Below, piece by piece: positions 20,955 to 32,769 of a stretch of DNA of 64,000 nt. This DNA is from Sycobia sp. Sy_11 (taxonomy: Eukaryota > Arthropoda > Insecta > Hymenoptera > Epichrysomallidae), in NCBI GenBank assembly GCA_018907035.1, contig JACCIC010000363.1:1-64000 (forward strand), in the 5' to 3' direction. The notes beneath the pieces are model-generated. The model searched no databases and was not told the origin of the DNA. It worked only from the letters and a program-made list of their open reading frames with translations. Made by a program: the position numbers and the translations under genes. Positions within the stretch are counted from its first letter, which is position 1. Each line of letters opens with the position of its first letter.

Positions 20955-22320
20955 CTGGGTATAAGGCCGTAGAACTTTTACTAACAACAAAATGTATTGC
21001 GTGTTCTAATTGCATTTATTGGAGTTGTATGAAAAATTCTAAATACGTAAAAAATGAGACATAACAGTATCTGTAAATAATCACACAGAAAATTAACGGG
21101 GATATCGTAACAGTTTTTACATTTGAACATGTAGGCAGAACCATTAAATAACTTCAAAGACTATGATACATTTCAAAAAATCTATTTATAGGTTAAACTT
21201 TTAAAGTAGTACCTGTTAAATACTTTAGAAAAGAGTTAATATATTTCCTTAACACTATAGGCACAGTATAAATCCTACGAACTGCTTGATAGAATACCGA
21301 GGTAGAAATTGGCTATCTCTCTCCCTACAATCCCTTCGGTAAATATCTTTCTTACGAGTACAGGAACTGCCCGCTATATATCCCCATATATACAACTAGG
21401 CCGTCAATTTCATTACCTGACATGGACATGATCCTTTGTCCCTTTATCGTAACGACATCCTTACATCTGTTCCTTTATATATTAATTTAATTCCCTTGCA
21501 ATAAGAGTTTTCGTCCCAATGTAAACTCTTAAAAGGCAGTATAAAGTAATAAAATTAAATTTAGTAAATAAGTCATAAATGGAAAGACGAAAACATGTTG
21601 TTCGATGTTCTTTAATACTTATATTCATAAAACAATAAACAGTCCATTTAACTACTTTAACAATACCTTTAAAGATCATGTAAATCATCCATTCTTCTAT
21701 TTCCCAGAAAATATATGTTAACTGTATCATGAATAGTAGATAATACAGCTACAATCCTTTTAATGAGGTAATATTCACATCATTATTCATTTCCATATCT
21801 TCGAAGTAAAGTGTTAATATTTTTTTAATTTCCGCAGACACTGTTAGGCAGACGAGATTTTCCTCTCTGTATAGATACCTAATATTTTCAACTAACTATA
21901 TACTTAAATGTATTATTTCCGCGATGTCGTGGTAAGAGGTGAAGAAGGGGGAAACATTCGATAAATGGGCGCGATATACATAGATTAGGAGAGCGTGCTA
22001 TCGACTAAGGAAGATTTTCAATAGTACTTGCTGTTTTACAGCAAAAGTTGGCAGAGCGAACTCTGGATATTCGTTCGCGAAGTTCCAGTGAAATGCCGTG
22101 CGGTGGCTATGTAGGCCGATGGCTCGTCTTCGGCCTCACTTAGAGAGTATTATCAAGATGGTGGTCGGCGTGGTTGCGCCACGCTTATGATGGTCGGGCT
22201 CCGCGTCCTTGTGATCCTTGTTCGTTCGCCGCGCAATACGGTGGTCGATTCTCGGGACAATCGTTGCTGCGTACGGGGCATACACATCTCGTCCTTTTCA
22301 CTCTCTACGATTTTCCTAAT
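20955..22320. other. Non-coding interval, GC-rich in its right part
   Basis: 20955-21930 is AT-rich with nothing recognisable. From about 21930 to 22320 the sequence becomes GC- and CpG-rich (GTTCGCGAAGTTCCAG, GCCGTGCGGTGGC, GTTGCGCCACGC). No conserved ORF is visible. It could be an unrecognised exon or promoter, or the flank of the next mariner fragment. Confidence 0.35.
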
Positions 22321-22323
22321 CTA

Positions 22324-22705
22324 CGAGGGTGGATTGATAACTTTCCGGCCTGACCAAGAGATGGCTCCACTAGGCCTACCTTGAGGTGGCGTTCTATAGT
22401 ACCATCTTTAGATAGCTAGTAGCTATAGTTTCAGTCCGATTGCCATGCTAGTTTAGGTTTGAGAGCACGCTGAACAAGACGCCTCTGTGTTTTTCGTTAA
22501 AATGGAAAAGCTGGAAAATCGTGCTGTCATCAAATACTTTTATTTGAAGGGGTTAACGCCGAAGCAAATTAAAGAAGAGATGGAGTCAACACTGGAGACA
22601 TCCTCCCCATCATTTTCAACCGATAACCAGTGGCTTTCCGAGTTTCAAATGGGTCGTGTGAGCACCTCTGATGAGCCTCGCTCAGGACGCCCCATCGAGT
22701 TATAA
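22324..22705 (+). mobile_element. Mariner 5' fragment (terminal repeat and start of transposase)
   Basis: After TA at 22322-22323 comes CGAGGGTGGATTGATAA, a mariner terminal-repeat sequence seen again at about 37290 (minus). A 5' leader follows, then at 22502 ATG opens MEKLENRAVIKYFYLKGLTP, then KQIKEEMES and DEPRSGRPIEL, which is the N-terminal HTH of a mariner transposase. The frame is clean for about 70 codons, then homology ends and no catalytic domain follows. It is truncated and inactive. Confidence 0.85.
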
Positions 22706-22759
22706 TCTATACACATATATTAATCTGTCTAATTAATTTTGGGACACGCTGTATATAAA

Positions 22760-23190
22760 TGAAAATATACTGGGATTTCTGAACACTGAATAGATAAATA
22801 ACATTATAGATGAGGTTAATGTTAAATTGTTGCATAATTCGAATAAACGTAAACGATTAGATAGTCTTGAAACTCTGGAAATTTTAAAATGAATAAATCG
22901 TAATAATAATGTTACCAATTTAATGACTAATTTTTATATATCTTTTCTTTATAATAGTTAGCTTTCAAATTTTAAGTTGAATTGGAGAGTTAATTTAAGT
23001 TGATGATTTAGAAAATATCCTCAGCCTACCTAACATCCTCCGTCTCGGCTTCTCCCGATATAATAATTTAACTGATTTCTCAACCAGTTCAATAATATTT
23101 AATTAAAAAGTCTATCTGAAAATCTATAATATTATAAATAGGAAAAATGGAAAAATTTTCGATATTCAAAGAGCTGTAAAATTTCTTTAA
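22760..23190. other. Left flank of the piggyBac site
   Basis: AT-rich sequence. From 23141 onward (GGAAAAATGG, then AAAAATTTTCGATATTCAAA) it is homologous, in inverse orientation, to about 50465-50515. It continues on the other side of piggyBac at 26054-26280. The older part (22760-23140) resembles nothing else here. Confidence 0.6.
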
Positions 23191-26053
23191 CCCTTTAACG
23201 CCCAACTTGACCATTTTTCGACATATATTTTCAGTGGTGTGTAACACTAACTTAAAATGGTTCGAGAAATTCTTGAGATACAATTTTTAACGTAAAATTG
23301 TATGTACTTTCAGAATACAGTATTAAACTTGTTGAATAATTTAACAATAAAAAGTTATAAACAATTTTTTGCAAAAAAACGTGAATTTTTGAAAAAAAAA
23401 TTCGTCTAACCCAAATTTTCGAATGGAAAGAGGGTTCGCTCGCACGTCCAACACGTACATATTAGGTCAATGGCACGTATACTTTCTTGTAAAACAGTTG
23501 CCATACCGAAATTAAAAATGGCGGCCATCCAAACAACTCTTTTTCCACCAAACTTATCAAGAAAGGTTCATGATTTTTTTCTCGATCAGGATTGACTTAA
23601 CGAAAAAAATTTATAGAACAAAAACTTGTTAGAATTCATCAGAGAAGTCGTGTGAATTTTTTCAGACTTTTCGGAGCGACTTTTGGATTTTTGGATATGG
23701 CCATTTTTTAATAAATCCAAAAATCGTTCCGAAAATTCTGAAAAAATTCACAAGTATTCTTTGATTAATTCTAAGCACTTTTTGTCCTATAACTACAGCA
23801 TTCGGAAATGGTATTTCCACCTTCTGTTGATCAGTGCTACTATATCTTTTTAGAGCACCATGGGGCTTGATACCTGCTGCAGTGGACAGAATTGAAACAG
23901 GCTTCGAATCTTGCACAGTAATAAAATTCAGTCCATTAAACTGGTCATGTTGTACAGCAAAAGTACCTTTAGGAGCTTTTTTATCCAAGATATTTCTTAC
24001 CGTCACCCGGTTTTCTCTAACTGTCCCTGTTGCTTGAAGACCAATTTTCTTTAGATGAACCAGTAAATCTGGACAAGTAAAAAGATTGTCGAAATAAATA
24101 TGATTCAGTTGTAATTTACGCGGAGATAAAGATTTCAACATATTGTCCAGCATTTGAATAACTACTCTGCTACCTAGAGTACAATTTGCTAATCTATCAT
24201 TTATTTCGTTTTTACCACAGTAAATGTCAAAATGAAAAAGGTAACCAAAACTGCTACATAGAGCCCAAAGCTTGATGCCAAATCGAGTTGGCTTTCCCCT
24301 TATAAATTGTTTTAGAGTACATCTACCAAAATATTTAACCATCATTTCATCGATCGAAAATGCTGTGCAAAAATAGGCGAATTTCTTTATGTTCGTGTTG
24401 AATATATCTGTAATTGCTCGAATACACCAAACTTTGTCCAAATCATTTTCATCCTTCAACTGCGAACATTTCAAACAACTTTTTATTTGTTCAAATTTAT
24501 TCTACTTATGGAGTTGCAAACTATTTCACTTTTTAAAAATGGGTATTTCGACCAATAATCTCGTTGAGATGGTCTTTTGTTATAGGTTGAGAAAATTATA
24601 ACACCTAGAAAAGTATTCAAATCCGTTAGAGATAACTCATATCCATTCTCTTTCGTAGCGTCTATAATGTAATTTTTTAATTCTAGAGAGAAAAAGAACT
24701 CAAAAATCTCTGCTGGATAACAATTGAAAATTTTTTTTCTGCCTGGTTCGGATAAAAAAATCTCATTCTCAGGAGAATGATTGTACACCTTCTCTCCTTT
24801 TTTCCAAACATATTCATGAGCTTCTTTTAATTTTTTTTGAGTATTATTATAATCATCAAATATTTTTGTGTAAGAAACAGAAGGAAATGGAACAGACGAG
24901 TTAGTCGTGACATTTTCATGAAGTTCATCTTCATCATTTGATCCATCATTATCAGACTGTCGCGAATCCTCACCAGGAATAAATACATATTCATTGTAAT
25001 TTTCTTTTTCAGAAATTTCATATCGACTTCCTCGATTACTCGACATTTTCAGGTCGTTAGCTGATATATGTATGAAAGAAACGTGAGTGTGTATAATATG
25101 AAATAGGTATAAGTAGTTTAGAAAGTAATTTATAAAATAGGTATAAGAAAAGATAGCTAATTTACGCGTTATATAGTATGTATTTTTAGTTTATACTTAT
25201 GACATATTACGAACGTAAAATTTAAAACATTACAAAATAATCAGAAATAGAGCATATATTTTTTTCTGAATTTCTTGATATAGTTGTTTATCGAGGTAAA
25301 ATAAAAAACGAAGAATAATGTTCTTTGATTAGAAAAAACAATAAATAAATGTTGATTGTGGTGAAACCAGGACAACGTTACATTCAGTAACGTCTAAGAA
25401 CGTTCAACAATTTTTAATTCAATAAAGATCAACTCTAGAAAAAAAGTTATAGGACAAAAAGTGCTTAGAATTAATCAAAGAATACTTTTTTCAGAATTTT
25501 CAGAATTTTCGGAGCGATTTTTGGATTTATCAAAAAATGGCCATATCCAAAAATCCAAAAGTCGCTCCGAAAAGTCTGAAAAAATTCACACGACTTCTCT
25601 GATGAATTCTAACAAGTTTTTGTTCTATAAATTTTTTTCGTTAAGTCGATCCTGATCGAGAAAAAAAATCATGAACCTTTCTTGATAAGTTTGGTGGAAA
25701 AAGAGTTGTTTGGATGGCCGCCATTTTTAATTTCGGTATGGCAACTGTTTTACAAGAAAGTATACATGCCATTGACCAAATATGTACGTATTGGACGTGC
25801 GAGCGAACCCTCTTTCCATTCGAAAATTTGGGTTAGACGAATTTTTTTTTCAAAAATTCACGTTTTTTTTTGCAAAAAATTGTTTATAACTTTTTATTGT
25901 TAAATTATTCGACAATTTTAATACTGTATTATGAAAGTACATACAATTTTACGTTAAAAATTGTATCTCAAGAATTTCTCGAACCATTTTAAGTTAGTGT
26001 TACACACCACTGAAAATATATGTCGAAAAATGGTCAGGTTGGGCGTTAAAGGG
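23191..26053 (-). mobile_element. piggyBac element with about 605-bp inverted repeats
   Basis: TTAA flanks both ends (23187-23190 and 26054-26057). Each end starts CCCTTTAACGCCCAAC, close to the CCC(T/A)TT start of piggyBac elements. The left arm 23191-23795 and right arm 25446-26053 are near-identical inverted copies (a few substitutions and short indels), far longer than the 13-19 bp repeats of ordinary piggyBac. The transposase remnant lies between them on the minus strand. A related empty site lies at about 50468. Confidence 0.92.
23700..25046 (-). pseudogene. piggyBac transposase, frameshifted and lacking its C-terminal part
   Basis: The first block, 25046-24483, holds the acidic N-terminus and NTFLGVIIFSTYNKRPSQRD (the LG(I/V)xxxxGxxxxP region). 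The frame shifts near 24500: another frame continues NKFEQIKSCLKCSQLKDEND. The second block runs to 23799 with FSIDEMMVKYFGR, HIYFDNLFTCPDLL and FITVQDSKPVSILST, the three Asp-bearing motifs of the piggyBac DDE domain. After EIPFPNAVVI the frame runs into the left inverted repeat and ends about 40 residues on. The YNxxMGGVD segment and the C-terminal cysteine-rich domain are absent. It is not functional. Confidence 0.9.
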
Positions 26054-26285
26054 TTAAATAATTGAAATTCAATAAAAACGGCGCAAAAATATGTTTTTTT
26101 ATCTACTCTTATTGTGTGTCAAGTTACAAAGTGTAATTTCAATATGACGACCAGTTGTAAAATTATTTATATTGAAAATTAACCATTGCGAAGTTCGCCA
26201 ACGGCTTGGACTTTTTTAATACAGCAAAGTGCATTCCGTAGAGAATATTAATAGTAATCAAAGCTTAAAAGACTACATTTTTTAA
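26054..26285. repeat. Right half of the dispersed repeat interrupted by piggyBac
   Basis: GACGACCAGTTGTAAAATTA, then CCATTGCGAAGTTCGCCAA and ATATTAATAGTAATCAAAGC match the reverse complement of 50225-50465. Together with 23141-23190 this reconstructs a segment of about 290 bp. Confidence 0.75.
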
Positions 26286-26802
26286 CTAAATATTTATATT
26301 GTTTCAAGTGACGTGGCGCGATTAGTTGGATAATAATAACACACAATTGATTGCACGATAAATAAGTATATCAAATATATATAGTAACACGCTTTAGTAT
26401 TACTAAAAATACTAAAAGTAAAGAGGTTAACTCAATCGCGGTAAAACTGATTTGTCAGTTGCCTGCGTGGACAGGTCGACAGACACGTCATGTCCTGATC
26501 GAGACTGTAGACAAAATGCCCAAATGTTTCCGTGAAATCCATTTGCGGGCAAGGGAATTTGTTCATTACCCGGGACCAATAAATCTCAGGGTCGACCAGA
26601 TATTGACATGCCTCGATATCTCTTGACCGGCGGGCCATCTGTGCAGCTGCTGTTCATAGTTCTAGTGTCGAGGCCTGATCGGGTATTCTTTATACCCTGT
26701 ATCTTGGTGCAAGCGGCATGGCTGCCACAGTGCCCTCCTGCCAGTGATGGATTCACGATACTGTTATAAAAATCCGATCTGGTACCAATAGATGGTGCGA
26801 AT

Positions 26803-27990
26803 TTACCGTTTCGAGTGCCACATTGCGAGAGGCTGCTCGGAGTCGATATTAACGGCACACTGTTCTGGCTCATTATTAACTGGGGGAGGTGTGGGCACTG
26901 GATCGATATTTATCGGCCTGAGCATCTTATGAACAGGCTCTCTGTTTATATCGACACTGATGTGGCCTACGTTTGATGTAGTTTTGGTCAGACTGTACGC
27001 CAGCTTAAGTTGATCGATTGAAACTATTATGGTTCTGTTGTTGATCCTCAAATCAAAAGTTTTTTCTGACCGGCTATTGCCTTCGTACGGGCCGTCGAAT
27101 GGCATTTGGAGTGCGTTCCTTATCGTAACTCGTCGCACGTAAACACGTTTGGCTGTCGCCAACTCTTTAAATACAAATAGTTTGTTTTCGCAGTGGCGAG
27201 ACGGAGGAATGGGCTAGAGGTGCTCAAAGTGGCGCTTTAGTTCATCCGTGTAGGTATTAGGGGATATATTTCCAATTCCACATGCCCCTAGGAATTATCC
27301 GGGTAGCGTTTACCCATAGGGATGTTTGGCTGACGATGACTCAATATCTTTTTTTCATGCTGCTCAAATACCTAGGAGAAGAGTAGGTAAGACACGGATC
27401 CACTGATCATTTTTGTGGAACCTGATTGTGGCTTTCAGCTATCGATGGAATTGCTCGACAATTCCTTTCGCTTTTGGGTGGTAAGCTTTGTCCTTAAATG
27501 GGTCGCGTCTGTCAGAGGTTAATTGCATCGAATACCTGAGCTTCAAATTGCCGGCCTTTATCGGTAGTTACACGTACGCGAGTCTCGAACATGCAAATCC
27601 AACGTTTATAAAAGGTTCGAACCACCGTTTCTGCCTCTTGGTCGGGCAACGGGAACGTTTCCGGCCACCGGGAGCGTCAGTCTACGCAAATAAGGCAATA
27701 TCGGCGTCCCTCCGATGGTGGTAGTATAATATTTATGTGCACATGTTTGAATTTCGGAGATGCTAATAGGAAATTGCCTGGCGCTGATGACACGTGCCGC
27801 GACATTTTTGACCATTGACACTCTGTACACGCTCCTCGCCCACGAGCGGCAATTCTTCTTCATTTACGGCATAACGAATTGTTATACTACTAACGCTGTC
27901 ATTGCCTTGATGCGCGGGTGTGTCAGGCCATTAACTGACTTGAATGCTGCCTCTCTGAATTCAGGAGTGAGGTAGGGCCTTGTCACGGCA
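26803..27990 (-). pseudogene. Gypsy integrase and C-terminal domain
   Basis: Frames broken by stops show the integrase core (PPSEGRRYC, SRWPETFPLPDQEAETVVRT). At 27162-26803 an open block reads VRRVTIRNALQMPFDGPYEG, then IIVSIDQLKLAYS, the GPY/F-like module at the end of Gypsy integrases. A short extension follows to the putative LTR. Confidence 0.85.
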
Positions 27991-28116
27991 GTTGAAACGT
28001 CGCAGAACACTTCCGTTCTTGCGAATGGGAGAGGCATCTTTTTAAGTTGCAGTTCCGTTTCAGAGCATTATAATGCCTTCAATTCGTCATCACCTTTCTG
28101 AGACGTACTGCCCGAT

Positions 28117-29010
28117 CTAATCGAGATGACGAGCCTGCCTGTGTGACGCCTTCTCTAATTTTTGCTGGAACGCGAACGTGAGGGGTTTATGATCAGTAAA
28201 GATCGTAACTGCCCGGGCTTCTACCATGTGTCGAAAATTTTTTATAGCGAGGTAGATAGCGAGGAGTTCGCGATCGACAGCGCTATATTTCGCTTGCGAT
28301 CCACTCAGTTTCTTTGAGAAAAATGCCAACGGCTCTCAGTGGTTCTCGATATTTTGTTGCAATACGCTTCCCACGCTAGAGCCCGATGCATCGACTACGA
28401 GGGCGATCTTGGCGTTGGCTCGCAGATGTATCAGAAGCGTGGCCGCACTAAGCCTTTCCTTGATTTCATCGAAAGCGCTTACTGCGGCCGGTGTCCATTT
28501 CAATGGTGCGTTCCCTTTCGCGTTGCCGCTTAGTAATTCGTTTAGCGGTGCCTGCGTTTCTGCCATACCTGGTGTCCAAATCCTATAAAAATTTGCCATA
28601 CCTAGAAACTGACGTAATTCTTTACCTGTTTCGGGACGCTTGAAATCCCGGATGGCCGCAACTCTATCATTCGACGGTTATATGCCTGCGGAAGAGATCC
28701 GAAATCCTAAAAACTGTACCTTGGCCTTACCTCACTTGTATTTTACTGGATTTATAACGATGCCATACTTTTGAAGCCTTTGAAAGAGTGTTAACAGGTG
28801 CACTTTATACTGCTGTTTCGTTGCTGACGATACCAGAATGTCATCGATATACATGTAACAGAAGTCCAGTCCGCGCAGTACCTCATCGATGAAGCGTTAG
28901 AACGTCTGCGCTGCGTTTCGTAGGCCAAAACTCATAAACGGAAATTCGCCGTTTTACCTACGGCTTCCTCAGCTACAGGAATTTAGTGTTACGTCTTCAC
29001 CAGATCGATC
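28117..29010 (-). pseudogene. Gypsy reverse transcriptase and RNase H
   Basis: The decayed frame contains FPFMSFGLRNAAQTF, YMYIDDILVSSATK (the catalytic YxDD box) and FLGFRISSAGI. A readable block 28599-28336 follows (FDEIKERLSAATLLIHLRAN, then VVDASGSSVGSVLQQ), and 28329-28117 gives MAFFSKKLSGSQAKYSAVDR, ELLAIYLAIKNFRHMVEARA and FTDHKPLTFAFQQK, the RNase H core (D..., E..., TDHKPL). Several stops break the frame. Confidence 0.9.
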
Positions 29011-29123
29011 TTTGAAAAAGAATCTTTTTGCCGTGAAGCGTCTGCGTGAAGTCTTGAATATCAATCGGGAATCGTTCGCGCTCGATATACAGCTCGCAAT
29101 GCGTAAGTGTCGAAACGACGCTT

Positions 29124-29128
<5 letters not shown>

Positions 29129-29161
<33 letters not shown>
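29129..29161. repeat. (TA)n microsatellite
   Basis: A TA tract at the border between the Gypsy remnant and the Helitron coding remnant, preceded by the hairpin GTAAGTGTCG-AAA-CGACGCTTAC at 29104-29126. Confidence 0.9.
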
Positions 29162-29164
<3 letters not shown>

Positions 29165-29165
<1 letters not shown>

Positions 29166-29676
29166 TCTATCTTTTTGTTTTGTTAATACGAAGATATTAA
29201 TAGGTCGTTACTATGTATGATGAATGGAAAATGTACCAAACAATATCCTCAAGCATTTGTGATGATACTCAAACTTTAGATGATAGGTATCCATTATCAC
29301 TTAGCGCAGACGAAGTCATGAAAACGGTGGTCTAACAGCAGCTTTAAATATACAAGATAACTTAATTGTATAGACAATAGATGAATTGTTCTATAATGAC
29401 TTCTGCTCTTGCGTTGTTTTAGTGAAGATATAAACATTGAGTTTTGTAATTCCGTACAAGCTAACCGATATATATGAAAATACATTACCAAAGACTCTGA
29501 GTAAACTGCTGTTTCTGTTGAAAGTGAAAATGACGAATTAAATCAGTTTAAAAAACGTTCAAACGCTCAGATTCACAACTAATATGAGGATTCGTCTTGG
29601 GGGAGGAGATGCTGACTTTCCTTTAAAGTTATTAACTATTGGAAATGGAACTGTTTCAATCATCACAGCTACATTT
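29165..29676 (+). pseudogene. Autonomous Helitron Rep/helicase remnant, left part
   Basis: Across frameshifts the + strand reads MMNGKCTKQYPQAF, then DDTQTLDDRYPLSLS, the conserved Helitron block with GKCSKxFPKxF and YPLYRR. After it come DINIEFCNSVQANRYI and KYITKDSE, matching INVExCxSxxAxKYLxKYxxKG of the Helitron N-terminal (Rep) region. A jump follows to FTTNMRIRLGGGDADFPLKL and LTIGNGT, the helicase motif with T.NMR and LL.IG.G. A large internal deletion must lie between Rep and helicase. The reading stops at 29676, where a non-LTR element is inserted; the helicase resumes at 34692. Confidence 0.8.
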
Positions 29677-29868
29677 CAGTAGTAAATTATTATTATTATT
29701 TATTTAATTTAAGGAGGAGGAGAACTTCCCGGCCTCCGGACGCATGGATAAACCCTTCGCGTCCCTCCCTTAAACCAGCAGCCGCTATAAACGGCAGGCC
29801 TCCCAGAATGAAATTATTCCGGTCGTCATGCTGGATTTAATGTCCTCAATCTCCAAGTAGGCAGCCCC

Positions 29869-30722
29869 CTAATGTTGTCGCCTTTTCTCAGATATATTTG
29901 GACAGTGACACAGAACATGTTCGAGGGTTTCATCCTCTGCGTAGCAAACGCGGCAGAATGGGTCTCTCATGAGACCCATTCTGCACATGTGGGCGTTAGT
30001 CTTTCCGTGACCTGTGAGGATCTCGGTGAGCACTTTTGCCTTTCTTCCATTGAGGCCAAGGATAACCCTGGTCCAATCCTTTATGTTATGTGTGGAGGTG
30101 AAGGCTTGAACCTGCCTGCACTCTCCATTTATCTCCCATAGTCGGCTGTTTTCTTCCGCTATCCACCTCTCTATCTCCCCCTTGATGAGGGTGTTGCAGA
30201 GTTCTACAGCTGGCTCAACGCCGCTATAGGGAGTTCGAGCTCCCATTTTGGCAAGGTCATCTGCCACCGTGTTCTCTTTAATTCCACAATGGTCCGGTAC
30301 CCATAGTAGCGTGACCCTTGTCTTATTCGCCAGCCTATTGAGGGCCTCGTAACAGTCCTTGACTAGATTGGATCTAGTTGTGTAACTGCTTAAAGCTTGC
30401 AGTCCGCCTTTACTGTCTGAGCAGAGACATATGTGGGTGTCAAGAGCCGCTTCCGCAGCCATCTGAGCTCCCCGCAGAATTGCCACTAGCTCAGCTTAAA
30501 AAAAAATAGGGTATTTCCCCAAAGGGAAACTTGTGCCCTTCCGTTACTTCTTTGGTACACTCCTGCACCTGCACCCCTTTTACATTTAGAGCCATCTGTA
30601 TACCACAGCTCTTTAATGTTGGGGATGTCTACCAGCCCATTCTCACATTCTTTTCTGGGCGGGATGCTGACCCTATATTTTTTATCAAAGAGGAAGCTCC
30701 TGTTCGTGTCGTCGAGGTTCAT
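29869..30722 (-). pseudogene. RNase H and Cys/His tail of the non-LTR element
   Basis: ELWYTDGSKCKRGAGAGVY (first Asp) is followed after a stop by ELVAILRGAQMAAE (Glu), LCSDSKGGLQALSS (second Asp) and WVPDHCGIKENTVADDLAKM (last Asp). The four acidic residues of RNase H are all present. The C terminus has CRMGLMRDPFCRVCYAEDET and LEHVLCHCP, the zinc-finger-like end common to I, LOA and R1 relatives. RNase H after RT argues for I or LOA rather than Jockey. Confidence 0.9.
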
Positions 30723-30899
30723 TCACAAAGTCACCTTTTCGTCCAGTCCCCGGGGGAGCCGTAATGGCCGCTCTCTGCTTATCTCTTTGAGCGATCTTTT
30801 GATTCTATGTTTCAGTTTGAATGGCTCTATTTCGAGGAGTATACCGAGCGCCGCAGTAGGTGTAGATCTGATCGCTCCTAAGATGCTCCTCACCACCAT

Positions 30900-32766
30900 G
30901 CTTCTCTCAGTCTTTCGAGTGAGTTTCCGGCAGTCACCAAGGCCGTCCTTTCCCATCAGACCAGGGCCCCGTGGGTTAGTTTGGGTTTCAGGACAACCTC
31001 GTATATCCATTTCATGATGTCTGGCGTGAGATCCCACGTCCTGCCTATGGCTCTCCTAACCTGCCACAGGCAGGCCGTCAGTTTGCCAGATATAGACTCT
31101 AGGTGTTTATTCCATAATAGTTTACGATCAATAGTCACACCTAGGTATTTCACTTGCTTCTTGAAGGTCAGAGAATGCTCTCTAAGAGACAAGCCACAAC
31201 TCCTATTCCATTTATATCTCCTGGTGCAGACTATGACCTCAGTATTTCCTGGATTAACCGAGAGACCGGTCCGTCTGCACCATGCTTCGACCACTTCAAG
31301 GGCCCCCTGTAGTACCCCATTAGGGGATCCAAAAAGGGTCCTCGGGCAATTAGCATTATGTCGTCAGCGTAGCCAACCGCCAGACAACCGATGCTATTCA
31401 GCTTATTTAGGAGGCACCATAGGAGCGGAGACAGGACGCCCCCTGTGGGCACCCTGACCCTACTCCCCCTCGTAGGGTCGTGCCCCCTTTGCTTGCTTCC
31501 AGGATACGACTTCCTAGCATGTGGTCAATCCATTCTCTGATGCACGGAGGCATATCATGCCTATTTAAGGACTCCTTGATAACCTTTCGTGATGTGTGAT
31601 TAAAGGCTCCTTCGATGTCCATAAGGACATCTCCGGCAAACCCTTTTGCGTCCACCTGAGATCGCATCTCAGATACGTTCTATATAGAGCCGTCTCCGTG
31701 GATCTTCCGGTGCGGTATGCATGTTGCTCCTTATGGAGTTGACTTTTTCTCAAGACGTCGTCTCTGATGAATCTATCAATCATCCTTTCGATAGTCTTGA
31801 GAATAAAAGATGTCAGGCTGATGCGTCTAAAATCCTTCGGGGACGTATAACCATATTTGCCTGCTTTAGGTATAAATACCACCCTGGTCCCCAGCCATCT
31901 TGCTGGGATGTGACCCAGAGTGATACTAGCCCTCGCCATTCTGGTCATCGGGCTCACAATACAGTACGCGGCTCTTTGTAGGAAGGCCGGGTAGACTCCA
32001 TACGGTCCCGGTGATTTAAATGCGCCAAATAACCTTACGGGCCATCTGACCCTGTCCGGTGTGACAATCTGGTTTGCTACCATACGGTTAGCACCCAGTT
32101 TAGCGTAACCCGGCCGGTGGTCATTTTCTGTCACTGTATCGTCATCTTGTTCAGTATTTCTACTGAAACTAGGGAAGTGGACTTGGGTAAGGTATTCCAA
32201 AGTCTCCTCATCCGATTGTGCATAACTGCCATCGGGTCTCTTCAGCGTGCCCAGGACCGCGCCACGGTCCTTCGACAGGACTCTGTTCAGCCTAGCCGCT
32301 TTCTTACCCTCGCATATGCTATCACAGTAGTTTCTCCAGCTTCTCTCTCTGGCTGACCTTACTGCACCTCTGCAGTTGACTCTGGACGCTCTGTATGCAG
32401 TTAAATCAGAATCCCTACCTTTTCTCCTGGCTACCTTACGGACGACCATAGTCTTCTCTTTCAGGTAGTCCAGTCTGTTATTCCACCATCGTACCTCGCC
32501 TCTGGGCCTCGCCCGTTTTGGCAACAATTCTCCTCAAAGGCGTATTTGATGGCGCCATTAAAGGACTTCGCGACGTTCTCAAGCGTTCGCTTGTTCCTGA
32601 TCTCTGCAGTTAAGTCCTTGAAAGCAGTTTCAACGGACCTTCTGTAGCCTTGCCAGTCTGTGCGCTTAGGATCGCGCAGCCAGGTTAGCTCCTCTTCATT
32701 GAGTGTCCCCAGTGAGTATGTTATCAGAGAGTGGTCCGACAGTGTCTCCACCTCCTCCATTCTCAC
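30900..32766 (-). pseudogene. Reverse transcriptase of the non-LTR element
   Basis: Blocks in several frames cover the RT in order. 32527-31565 has WLGTRVVFIPKAGKYGYTSP, DFRRISLTSFILKTIER and EQHAYRTGRSTETAL. 31667-31407 has VLMDIEGAFNHT (first catalytic Asp) and GCPQGA. 31452-31231 has GGVLSPLLWCLLNKL and VGYADDIMLIARG (the YADD box). 31294-30956 has LTFKKQVKYLGVTIDRKLLW. At least three frameshifts split it, so the enzyme is dead although every main motif remains recognisable. Confidence 0.92.
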
Positions 32767-32769
32767 CTC

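Larger units (their letters stand above)
26425..29110 (-). mobile_element. Ty3/Gypsy retrotransposon remnant (pol and probable 3' LTR)
   Basis: The minus strand shows, in the correct order, RT, RNase H, integrase and the post-integrase region, all with stops and frameshifts. On the minus strand a purine-rich CTGGCAGGAGGGCAC stretch is followed by TGTGGCAGCC at 26729, a plausible polypurine tract and LTR start. The putative 3' LTR would run to about 26425, but no second LTR survives to prove it. The 5' half (gag, protease) is missing at about 29110. Confidence 0.8.

Noticed and set aside
20870..21064. 64-codon ORF overlapping the Penelope-like palindrome end
   Set aside because: It starts inside the repeat end and crosses an insertion border; no similarity.
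24827..25021. 64-codon ORF overlapping the piggyBac N-terminus
   Set aside because: It is an alternative frame of the transposase coding strand.
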